DNA of 60,000 nt from NCBI RefSeq assembly GCF_964340395.1, contig NC_135550.1, positions 31,925,176-31,985,175 of the forward strand, given 5' to 3'. Each line of letters begins with the position of its first letter. Within the stretch, counting starts at the first letter, position 1. A program made the translations under genes and the position numbers. The notes under the pieces were generated by a model that ran no database searches, had not been told where the DNA came from, and was given only the letters and a program-made list of their open reading frames with translations. This DNA is from Glandiceps talaboti (lineage: Eukaryota; Hemichordata; Enteropneusta; Spengelidae). Below, one piece after another: positions 11,880 to 22,800 of this stretch.

Positions 11880-12703
11880 AGGAAAACATGCTACCATATC
11901 TGTTGATTATTAAGAATGACGTATCATCGGTAACTTCAAGTTCAAAAAACTGTAGTTATATATACTGACATTGTTGTCTTTCATTGGTTATATACATTAT
12001 TTTTCATTTTGTAAATTGAGTGGTCCGTAGTTAGTTACAAGGCTGCAAGTAGAAGTTGGATTCCAGTAATGTAGCTTTCAAAATAAATATAATTGTCTCG
12101 AACGCCTCAATTTGTATTTTATGCTTAAATTGACACTTTTTTTAATTACTGTGCATTTTATTAGAATAATCCCATCGTTTTAAACCAATAGCTTCATTTT
12201 GGGAACGCTCCTTCAATAAGTTAGTGGAAGAATTTGACGGAAAGATAACAACAGATTTGTTATTAATCAACTTATACATTTCAATTAGTTATGTCACCTC
12301 AGCCGCTCGATTGAAGTCTTCCTTTCCTCTATACACCTGATGTTTATTGGCTGTGTTTTCGTTGTTCAACTCGTCTTATATATCAAATTTAGACCTCTTA
12401 TCATCGTTGCTATTCAGTGATGTATACTGAATTGGTATTAAGTTAGTAATATTTTGCTATGTCACCGTGACATTCATCAGTATTGTGGTGGGTTGAAAGG
12501 TTAAATGTGCACAGGCATAAAAATAGTCGTTACGGTAGTGATCACCAGAGCCACATTGACCTGTGCGCGATAACCGCAAGGTGTTTTGCACAGCATCAAG
12601 CAGAAGCAGACACTCATTCAATTCACACCGTGTCATTGTTAATAGACGGTGTGATCGCTCTCCACCGTCGTACGTTTCATTTCGTAGACATACACAAATT
12701 ATC
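11880..12703. other. 5' flank of SelL copy 2
   Basis: Unique sequence upstream of the SelL-2 start. It should contain the promoter and 5' UTR, and becomes less AT-rich from about 12,480. No TATA box or other element could be assigned with confidence. Confidence 0.4.
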
Positions 12704-14192
12704 ATGGAATCGCCGACTGTTGACAAGGAGAAACTGTGTACGATTGTACGGGAAACAGTGGATAAATCACGTGAGATTATTGAGAATGCCAGAGCGACAA
12801 ATCAAAGTAAGTTCTTCCTTGTCTATGGTTTGTTTCCAAATTCTGGGTTTCTAATGCACCAGGTAGATAAGATTAATCCTTCAAGTTTTATAACAAACTA
12901 AGGATATTTTCCGCAAAATAAATCTACCGAACAATAGCCATGAACACTGTAACATAAAATGGAGGTAGCGAAGGACAGTGAATGCTCTCGGTCCGAAGTA
13001 GTTAATATCTCAGACCACTAATATTTTTAGTGGTCTGAGTTAATATATAGGAGATGGATTTTCAGGAATAACAGCTAGTTTTTGTGTGCTTTGAAGTCGA
13101 AGGTTCAATCATTGCATTGTAGCTGTACCTCAGTCCACCCATAGACCAAGGGTCGATAGACCCCTCGGGCGTTTCTGCTCACTGTCAATGTGACCGAAGG
13201 TCGCTAGTGAGGGCGAGAGCCCGAACGGCATTCGCCCTCGATTGTGTGTCACCTTCAGAAACCGAGTGTTGAGAAGAAAAGCCTAGGTCTAGCAGCTAGA
13301 CTAGGGTCTATCAGTGGTCCACCATAGAGATTGTAGATATCAGTTTAAGGCCCTTTGCACTTCGTTTGTTTATTTTGTTTATCTACCTTGGCAAATCAAT
13401 AATGAAATATTGTACTGTTTGTCATTCTTTTCTCACTTCAAGCAATTGTCTTCAAATTGAGGTCAAGAAAAGGTTGAATGTACAATATCTGCATGGCTAG
13501 AGCTGTATGCATTCACAGTATCTACATAATCAACTAGCATGTATCAATGAGGGTTATGGTGATTTATGTAACATTGTTGCGTATATAATTAACATATAAC
13601 ACCCTTTGAAAATATAGTAAAGTTACAAATTCTAAGTTGAAAGACAGTTTTATCACGAGAGGTGAAAGAATATTTGTATATACTGTAACATGTAAAATTA
13701 GTCTGGTTTTGAGAAAAAGAGAATGTATTTTGATACAGGCCCTTTAAATTTAAAATATTGTAACTGGTATATAGATTAAAATCTTGCACAAGGACTATTC
13801 AGAAACAAGTGACAGTGGTACCGGTGAGACTTGAACCAACAACTTGTAAATTCCGAGTTAGCCACAGTAACCTTTTCGACCATTATGACAAATGTCAGCA
13901 TACAGTTAGTTACTCTTTCCTTTGAACAGAAATATATTTATCTACCCAGTGAAAAAGAAGAAACTTTATCTGAAATCGTGGTGTATGTATATGTGTATGT
14001 GTTACTATTTGTTTTAATGTCTTACAGAATCTGTGGATCAGTTCATGGAAACTGGATTTCCCAAGTATTTAGGGCCAATAATAGGACTGTACGCAACGGC
14101 CTTTACTAAGTATGTATATTTGCTCGTTTGTTGGGATGGCCACACTGATTAATAGATTAATAATGAAGAGAACACTAAATGTTAAATATCTC

Positions 14193-14243
<51 letters not shown>

Positions 14244-14436
14244 AACAACAACAGCTGAAACACTGCGGTATATAGTACAACCCGTAGTTATTACAAGATA
14301 AATCTCATTTGTATGATGTGGTCAGGCAATCAGAGTCAAAGAAGTGACCAGTGATGGAGAATAAACCCAATAAACACGTATTCGTTTTGATTGCTTAAGT
14401 CACGATATCCCAAGTACAATTATACGTGCGTACATG

Positions 14437-14488
<52 letters not shown>

Positions 14489-15865
14489 TGTGTGCGTGCG
14501 TGCGTGCGTGCGTGTGTACGTGTGTACGTGTGTGTGTGTGTGTGTGTGTGTATGTATACGTGTGTGTGCTATGGTAAGCCTATAACAAACCGTAATTCTA
14601 AAATTAGAATGCAGATAACTTGTAGACCTATATTGTGATTGTATGTTTTTACCCTGTAGGTTGAACTGTTCTTCTTCTGACGAGTTCCGCAACTTATTTC
14701 AGAGTTTCTTTAAACATGTAGATATACAAGATCTCTATGAAGAAGTTGTGGAAAATGAGGTGAGAGTTCATATCTAAGCTTATAAATATATAGGGTCCTC
14801 TAATATGGAACATTTCACAAACGAAAATTGTTAAACAAATAATCTTTCAGTTCTCGTACATGACAAGGCGTTCGCCCAGGAAAAAAAAAACTCACGTAAA
14901 AGACGCAATAACGATGGAATAAAGGTAAATACAGGAAAACCAGCCTATCTAACATCAGATTTTAATCAGATTGGGTCCCTATAGACGTATACATGTTTTC
15001 ACTGTCAATATTAAAATATCGACGACGATATACAAAAAGCAATGATACCAGATGTTGGATTTTTAGGTGAAAATTGCGAATTAGATTTCTATGATAAAAT
15101 TAATTAATCAAGGCAAACCTTCAATATGTGGTTAACTTTGGTTCGTCGTCATCCCATGACTTTATTTACATTTTAGAGTGACTGGGATGACATCTTAAAA
15201 AGTGCTGATACCAAAATCTCTGACAGGTTCGGATCCCAATTAAATGTTGGGTCGAAAGCACCAATCGATGTAAAGGTGACGGATGTCAGAGCATCAAGGT
15301 AACCTCTCGTCTTTTCAAAATGTATTCGTACGTTATACGGCATTGTTTTGTTCAATGCTATTCAAGTGGTCCAGGGATGGATATAGTTTATATAAGGAGG
15401 TGTATACGATTGCTACATTTACAACAAAGTATTTTTATTTAAACTGTGTATGTTATTACCCATATCTGTCGGGGAAAAACCTAAAGTCATAGGGAAAAAA
15501 AATTTCTTTCGAAAGCAATATACAGAAACTGTAGATGTCTGGCTGCAGTAGTATTGTGACGTTTCTTGTTGAGCTCATATACATAAATATTTGACTACTA
15601 AACAGAGATATCACACTGAAGGACTTCATTGGTGAGGAGAATTTAGTACTTGTGTTTCTACGCCACTCTGCCTGACCCCCATGACGAGACCACTTGGCAC
15701 AGATAGTACAGCGCCACGATGAAATTGTGGCTGCTGGAGGTCGTGTGCTACTGGTCTCTTTCTACTCACTACCAACCGCTGTCAAGTTTCTAGAAGAGAC
15801 GCCCTGTCCATTTGATATGCTATCAGATCCTGAGAAAAAAGTGAGTAATAAAGTTACAAAGTTCA

Positions 15866-15944
<79 letters not shown>

Positions 15945-16023
15945 ATGTATGTATGTATGTATGTATGTATGTATGTATGTATGTATGTATGTATGTATGT
16001 ATGTATGTCTGTGCGTGCATGCG

Positions 16024-16064
<41 letters not shown>

Positions 16065-17676
16065 ATCTGTACACAAATACACGCACGTACAAAAAGACAA
16101 TACAGATTGATGCATATAATAATGCAGAAAGTCTTTAAAACGTATCAATTATTCCTTCCCAGTTGTTCAGAGCGATTGGTCTTGGAGTTTCACTCTACAA
16201 ACTCTGGAGTTCAGAGGTCCTGCATTACTTTGCTACCCGAAGTGCAAGCAAAGGGCAGTATTTTAAAAGTCTGTCTGATGATCCCGAAGATGGACACCAG
16301 GTAAGTCATTGATAGCACATAACCCGAAAACTACACACCTGGTAAGTCGAAAACTACATACCAGGTAAGTCGTTGATAGCGCATAACCCGAAAACTACAC
16401 ACCAAGTAAGTCAGAGACTACACACCAGGTAAGTCGTTGATAGCGCATAACCCGAAAACTACACACCAAGTAAGTCAGAGACTACACACCAGGTAAGTCG
16501 TTGATAGCGCATAACCCGAAAACTACACACCAAGTAAGTCAGAGACTACACACCAGGTAAGTCGTTGATAGCGCATAACCCGAAGACTACACACCAGACA
16601 AGTCGTTGACAGCACACACATATCATTATTTATTTTTGCCAAAATCAGTTCCATGCATCTTGGACATATCTAAAAAGGCGAAAAATTGACTTTTGAGAAT
16701 GAACGAAAATACGAAACACGTTCTAGAAGTAAATTCATTCTCAAATAACAGTGGTTATCCAATACAGTAAAACATTGTCAAAAACTGTTTTACAAGAGTT
16801 GAATATTTATTTTGGTATGGTTTGTATAACTACTTTTTACTAATGTCATGAATCTCATTGGATCTAGTTTTTATTGAATCTATATATCTTACTGCATTGC
16901 ATTTTGCCGTTTATATTCAAGTTGAATATAAAGAATCGTCACATATATGTGGATGGTGTTGCCTATCTTCTGATTAAAAATAGTCCAAAATTGTGATAAA
17001 TATATCTGACTGTGCAAATGCGTGAGATCATAAGTGTATATATACCCCTGTATCATGTAATTAAATTCTTTTGTTCATTTGGCATCTCAGTATTGCGCTT
17101 TTTAAAGAGTGTATTTGTACTTATCAACTGTTATTCGACTTGTTGTAATGTGCCGTACAAATCCTTGTAATTCCTTCCACAGTTGGGGGGAGACTTCATC
17201 GTAGATCGGGATGGCAAGCTGGCGTTTACCTATTATAGCAAGAAAACGATGGATAGACCTAGCGTAGATGAATTAATAAACGTTTTGAAGGTAAAAGAAA
17301 TAATTACGTACAATAAATATGATTGTCTTCATAATAAGGAGAAGTGATTAATACTTGACCTGTGTATGTTTACGGGCTATATACCTAGTTTGTCTGATTT
17401 CAAGTAGCAAGTAATTTGTTTCGTATCTTACTTGATTGAACAACTATTTGATTGTAACGATTCATCGTGTCAAAAAAGCACTTACAGTTCTGGCCAATGT
17501 CTCTGCCAAGTGATATTTGTACAAACAAACGTCAACACTTATCAAAGAGAGTACATTATTACCCACCCTACTACACTTTGATTATGTTGACTGCAACAAA
17601 AGTACAATGATGCACTAATATATGTCGTTTTATGTTTTATTCATAAATGCAGGGTCTTCCTAAACCTAAAATGTAA
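12704..17676 (+). CDS. Selenoprotein L, copy 2 (complete, 303 aa, two Sec)
   Basis: Exons: 12,704-12,806, 14,028-14,109, 14,660-14,759, 15,177-15,298, 15,606-15,840, 16,163-16,300, 17,183-17,290, 17,653-17,676 (TAA). All have GT-AG borders and consistent phase, 912 nt in total. The start is the ATG of [10 protein letters not shown], the first methionine in frame with a good donor (GTAAGT) at the exon end. The motif U-P-P-U at residues 159 and 162 is encoded by TGA at 15,673 and 15,682, preceded by [10 protein letters not shown] and followed by Arg-Asp-His. The C-terminal exons (GGDFI, then DRPSVDEL) resemble the AhpC/TSA-like PRXL2 fold. No signal peptide or membrane segment, so probably cytosolic. 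SelL is a redox selenoprotein; its substrate is unknown. It is a tandem duplicate of the gene at 301. Six shared internal exons are equal in length, and in the Sec exon about three quarters of residues match by eye, while introns do not align. Confidence 0.93.
12985..13340. repeat. Hairpin and imperfect inverted repeats in SelL-2 intron 1
   Basis: A perfect 13-bp stem at 13,009-13,021 and 13,027-13,039 (CTCAGACCACTAA and its complement) has a 5-base loop. Further right, GATAGACCC (about 13,154) and GGGTCTATC (about 13,301) are inverted, and the GC-rich middle has CTCGGGC/GCCCGA. This looks like a small fold-back element. Confidence 0.5.
13755..13875 (-). repeat. tRNA-derived SINE-like fragment
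   Basis: On the minus strand, TGTGGCTAACTCGG resembles a Pol III A box and GGTTCAAGTCTC a B box. These are followed by CACCGGTACCACTG and then TCCTTGTGCAAG, similar to tRNA-related SINE body sequence. The stems do not close as a functional tRNA cloverleaf, so a SINE relic in SelL-2 intron 1 is the better reading. Confidence 0.45.
14191..14253. repeat. (CAA)n microsatellite
   Basis: About 20 CAA/AAC triplets with few interruptions, in a SelL-2 intron. Confidence 0.97.
14438..14571. repeat. (GT)n/(GTGC)n microsatellite
   Basis: Alternating GT runs and GTGC runs in a SelL-2 intron. Purine-pyrimidine alternation could favour Z-DNA. Confidence 0.97.
15673..15684 (+). other. Two selenocysteine TGA codons (UxxU), SelL copy 2
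   Basis: TGA at 15,673-15,675 and 15,682-15,684, separated by CCC CCA. They sit at the same codons of the 235-nt exon as the TGAs of copy 1. An initiation-type ORF seen just downstream (15,694) is only the part of this exon after the second TGA. Confidence 0.92.
15865..16063. repeat. Compound (CTGT)n(ATGT)n(GT)n microsatellite
   Basis: Begins 25 bases after the donor of the selenocysteine exon (15,840/15,841) and fills most of that intron. Confidence 0.97.
16301..16615 (+). repeat. 64-bp tandem repeat carrying copies of a splice donor
   Basis: The array starts at the 5' splice site of SelL-2 exon 16,163-16,300. CACCAGGTAAGTC recurs every 64 bp, giving CAG/GTAAGT donors at 16,365, 16,429, 16,493 and 16,557. 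A CTG/GTAAGT lies at 16,342 and AAGTAAGT-type sites at 16,406, 16,470 and 16,534. The last copy is degenerate (ACCAGACAAGTC). Confidence 0.92.
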
Positions 17677-17744
17677 GAAAGCAGACCGCTAAGAAGTTTG
17701 CTGATTCATTGAGAATATCTACATACGTACCGTCGACTTGAGTT

Positions 17745-17835
17745 ATCTTTGCACATTTACCTTTATGAAGGCTTTAACAGAAATTGACAGACGTCAATTG
17801 TTATAGCTGGATGACTTCAACGTGTGATGTCATTG
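17745..17835 (+). promoter_or_regulatory. SECIS element of SelL copy 2 (core 17,765-17,812)
   Basis: ATGA at 17,765-17,768 faces GGAT at 17,809-17,812. Helix II is GGCTTTAACA with TGTTATAGCT (one U-U mismatch). A GAA bulge is followed by the apical stem ATTGAC/GTCAAT around AGAC. This is the form-2 layout with AA in the internal bulge. It lies 89 bases after the TAA, a normal SECIS distance. Confidence 0.92.
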
Positions 17836-18147
17836 GAAACAAACTCTACTCAACAGTACCTATGTGTGAAACAAGATTTACTGCGTTTCCTGATTAATTT
17901 GAAATTAACTTCAAAAATATAAAGCTTGTAGGAATAGTCTAGTGATTTTTGCACAGGTATTTTATTGTTACTTTAGGGATCTGGTCTGCTTATTAATTCA
18001 TAAATTATAATCATTAACACATTCAATGAAATAGTGGAGACACTTTAAAATAACTACTAAATGCAGTTTAGTTTTGCTTGTATGGATGCATATACCCAAA
18101 CGTCAAATACATAACATTATGGAGACATGATTCCAAATAACTCATAA

Positions 18148-18244
18148 AATAAAATCAAAACTTTGTTAGATTTGATTTATGACTACAATATACTGTTTAA
18201 GCTTTTGAATTCTCAGTCCATGTAAGTAATTTTTTATCAATAAA
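18148..18244 (+). terminator. Candidate polyadenylation signals of SelL copy 2
   Basis: AATAAA at 18,148-18,153 and at 18,239-18,244, about 0.3-0.4 kb past the SECIS. Either could end the transcript. Confidence 0.45.
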
Positions 18245-18404
18245 TCTTGTTTGAAATCATACTTTTTGTGACTGATTGGCATAAGATGTTTGTGTGTTTC
18301 AAGAATATCCGACATATCATGTACACAAAAAGAAAGGTGATATTACATTCACGTTTTTTCTTCAGGTCATTGGCCACAAAAACTCATACCATCGCAGACA
18401 ATTG

Positions 18405-18659
18405 TCATACATACATACATCCATCCATGCATGCATACATACATACATACATACATACATACATACATGCATGCATGCATAGATACATACATAGATACAT
18501 ACATACATACATACATACATACATACATACATACATACATACATACATACATGCATAGATACATACATACATACATACATACATACATACATACATGCAT
18601 GCATGCATGCATAGATAGATAGATACATACATACATACATACATACATACATACATACG
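18405..18659. repeat. (ATAC)n with ATGC interruptions
   Basis: A near-continuous tetranucleotide array of ATAC/CATA units with TGCA and ATAG variants, between the 3' ends of SelL-2 and TTC8. Reading frames of repeating His/Tyr/Ile or Met/Tyr/Val/Cys are artefacts. Confidence 0.97.
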
Positions 18660-19125
18660 TGTATCAACAACAATACAAAGAATAAATTGTCACAGCTTTT
18701 GATAAACATGATATTTATTCAAAGATAATATACAATAGGACGGAATCACACAATAAGTATATACAGTCAGTCTACTAATTCTTCGATAATTTCATGGTTT
18801 TTACATAAATCTGTTCTTAAAAATCAATTACATGGGCTGAATACCAACTCTAGGTATGTTTTGCATCACCTGAATTTAGAGAGAGTTTACTGAACACTGA
18901 ACTACTGATAGCAAGAGAAAGGTAAGCAAACACAAACACAAACTATTGATATATAGGTAAAATATGTATCTAGTGATATTTACACAAATTTATATGCATT
19001 TGATAACGTTTTGAAAAGTGTTCTGTGACCTAATAGGCTGGTTCATTTTCCAAGAAATCAAAAGAAGTAGGCTAAAATTGCAAAAATATAAAAACAATCT
19101 ATTAATGAGAGATTGTTTATGTCTA

Positions 19126-19337
19126 GTTAGGGATACGCAAGTACCAGAAATCGTTTATTGTACACCAGTTAGGGATACGCAAGTACCAGAAATCGTTTCT
19201 TGTACACCAGTTAGGGATATGCAAGTACCAGAAATCGTTTCTTGTACACCAGTTAGGGATATGCAAGTACCAGAAATCGTTTCTTGTACACCAGTTAGGG
19301 ATATGCAAGTATCAGGAATCTTTTGTTGTACACCATG
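19126..19337. repeat. 42-bp tandem repeat downstream of TTC8
   Basis: Five copies of a 42-bp unit beginning GTTAGGGATATGCAAGTACC. The 42-bp period gives repetitive open frames on both strands that are not genes. TTTATT at 19,378-19,383 is a possible minus-strand AATAAA for TTC8. Confidence 0.93.
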
Positions 19338-19882
19338 TGTATATATGACCAATATAACATGACTGTATTAACCATGTTTTATTTTAAGTATCTAAACCTA
19401 GTTTAATGTCAATCTTCTAGTAAATATAACGATAGTTGATGTCATGTACAGGTACTGCCGTACATCATAGACCATAGGACCATAGAGAGAATTGTCTATG
19501 CTTACAAGGTGTGTTTAAATACCCAATACATGTAGGAATAAAGATCCGCTCTAAACCTATACAGCTGGCCCAGATTTGACCTGTGACATCTGACGCTTTA
19601 CTTCTGCTTGGTATATATTCAGTATGTATTCAGATTGTGTATGTATTTACAATGCATTTTTGTATGCAACATTGTGTTACGATGATATGGTCTGACGGAG
19701 ACTTTGGAGACTGCAGCAGAAAACTAAAGTAGCATAGATTTAGTATCAATTGATAGATCAAAGTGACCTTGATACTAAAATTGAGACTGAAATCAAACTC
19801 AGGTTACCAGGTAGTATCACACACAAGGAAGAGACAGATTAGCTCTTCCTTGTCTGTGGTAGTATGTAAAATATGAGTTTCA

Positions 19883-22800
19883 TTATAATAACGAGAAATG
19901 TTTTTTAAGCTGTGTAAATAATTCCTTAGAGTCACAGTGGTCTGGGTAATTATCGGATGATTTCTTGACAGCATTGTAACTGCTCTGTAGATCTCCAACC
20001 TTTGAACAAAAGAGATGAAAAAACAAAGATTTAGAACAGAGAGAAAGAAACCATAATTTGACATTCATTCATCAAATGTATCTTCATCTAAATCACATAT
20101 GTATTATCCAACCACCCTCACAATGCTTGGATTGACCTTTGGGTCAAATGGTCAAAGGTTAATGTCCAGGCCATATGGCTGAATGAAATGTGCTGGTCAT
20201 GTGTTTACTAATATGGGTGTATCTGTTCACTACAATGACTAGGACATTTTGTCAGATCTAGTTTGGACACTGAAGAAGGACAAGTCAAGTGATTTGTTCA
20301 AAACATGTCTGATTCCAACTAAAGAATATCTCCACACCATAACAATGAGACAACATCATGAACACGGACAAGGCGGCATACCAATTACATTATCTTTACA
20401 ATCAAGTCATTGCCATTATGCCGCCTAGCAGTCAAGCCAGCAAATGAACAGGTTGATAATGTCGATTGACCTGAACAAGTGAAACGTTACTTGTAACCAG
20501 AACCCTTGTCATGGAACAAGAACTAATTATTAATATTTATGTTTCTAAATCCAAAGTGGAAGAAGAGAACTTGTGTATTAATCATAGTGTTTCCATAATG
20601 AACATCATAGTATGATTATGTAGCATCTGTAGGACAATATTCAGCCAGAATACAATCTAGCTATTTTGTTAATTCATGGTGTTACAAACCCTACATGACC
20701 GAGAAGTAAATTTCTTCCCCAGTATTGTTTATGTTCTGCTGCAACAGAGGTATACAAGAAATGAGAGAATCACCTTGGATTCTTATAGAAAAGTTGATTC
20801 GTGATATGCTCTTGTGTGCAGCTAGCTGGGGTAGTGATAAATTTCTACTGAACTGACATTCCTACCTGGTATTCTTAGTGTGGATCAAAATACTATGTTA
20901 TGCTTCATGTGAGGAATAAACTGTTAAAAACCTTTATTAGCTTGGGCAGAAGTATTGTATGTGGTACTAATAAGGTAATGACAACCTGTCTAAGGAATAG
21001 TCAAACACTACACACAACAATTATAACCAGCAAATTCTGAATTCTGGAAGACAAAAAAACACATCACTATGACAACTTACCTGGTCACAAAGAGCTGCAA
21101 AGTTATAGAATGGTTCATAGGTGTGTGAGGCTAGCATTTGGGCTGATTGGAAAAATGAACGTGCCTATAAAATGAAAAATACAGAAAACAGAAAATATAT
21201 TGAATTCTATAAGGTGGTTAAAAAACTGGTAAAATTTAACATGTTTATTGTAATGCAATCATCCGATGGTGATATTTTTTAGATAAAAGTATTCAAATCA
21301 TCTCTGAAGTAATTCTCCATTACTAACCTGGCCAACTCATATAAGGTTTTTTTTCTGCATTCCATCAACATTACTTGAGTCCAACAAAAGTCGTTTTGAC
21401 ACAATGAAATATGACGGTATTTTTGTTACCAGCTTTGTAAACATTCACCCTTCTAAAATTGTACTGCAATACTGTCCAAGATAAGGGACTACATACCTGT
21501 TCAAAATGTCCCTTCCTCAACTCTAAGACACCTAGATTATTATATGCTTCGGCATGATCATTATTAAAAGTGATTGCTAGTCGGAAACACTGATATGCCA
21601 AGTTCATATCTCCTATGCCCTGTATGAAACAATGGTGGAAAAGAGCATGTTTATTATTGCAAAGACCCAATTATATTATTTTTAAGAGATTTACCGATTT
21701 TGAATTTCTGTACTAGCATTGGAAATTTCAATTCTCATCTTATATCTCATCATTATACATGATCTTTGCATTGAAATCATTTCATCTTAAAATTCTGAGG
21801 CTATACATAAATGTGACTGAAAGTATCTGAATGGTAAAATAAAAACATAAAATATTTACCTATCACTCTTACAATGTATTAAAGACATATTTCATTTGTA
21901 TGAAAGATGCTGACTAATGTCAACAATTGCAATGATTTATCTTAGTAACACAACAAATTATAATCAGAACAGATTTAATATGATATACAGGATAATGGTA
22001 TTGAACTAACATACTTTAAAAACTATGAAGAGAGTATGAGAAAGATTCAAAAATAAGTTATAAGCAAAACATTGCGAAGAGCAAAATTACGTTCTTTTAC
22101 TCCTTTCATTGTAAACAATATATGATATCAAACTGTTTATATACACAGTTGTACAGTAAGAAATGGGTTTAAACTTGTAGTAACAGCAAATTGAACAAAC
22201 AGCATTGGGTAGTTTTGAGTAGTCCATCCCTGTTATTGGTAAATTGGAAATCAGTTTTATCAAGACCAATGGTAATCACAGACACAATGGGTAATACTGA
22301 CACTATAGTCAAGCCCTGATTGTGGACTCCAACATAAATATACTATGTTCTCAGCAATGGGAATGTTGCACATATAGTAAAAGTGTATGATTGCAAGAAA
22401 TTTCAGGACAATATATGTATATTGCTTACCAAGGCAACATGTCCCACATTGTACCAGACGTCAGCTGTAGCTGGGTCTTCTGTCGACAAGGCTACAGCAC
22501 GCTCAAAACAGTTCAAAGTCATATCATATTGTTGGGCATAAAAACAACACAATCCTAGATTGTTGAACAATTCAGTGTTATAGACACCCATCTGAAGTAG
22601 TCTCCTGTCAAAAAAACAAATCACAAGAAAAGGCTTCAAATCACTTCTTATATTAGAACCTTCCTTAAATCTTACGTAATCTACTCAAAATACACAAATG
22701 GTCCTTAAGTGCCGCTCCTTTTCGTATTTTAAAACCTAACTTCCTATCAGAACTGGAATCCTGTCTTGAGAACACATGCAAGTATTATACATCAAATACC

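Noticed and set aside
13755-13875. A functional tRNA gene on the minus strand
   Set aside because: A-box- and B-box-like sequences are present but acceptor and anticodon stems do not pair; a SINE relic fits better.
18247-18709. Met/Tyr/Val/Cys and His/Tyr/Ile/Thr repetitive frames
   Set aside because: Products of the (ATAC)n microsatellite.
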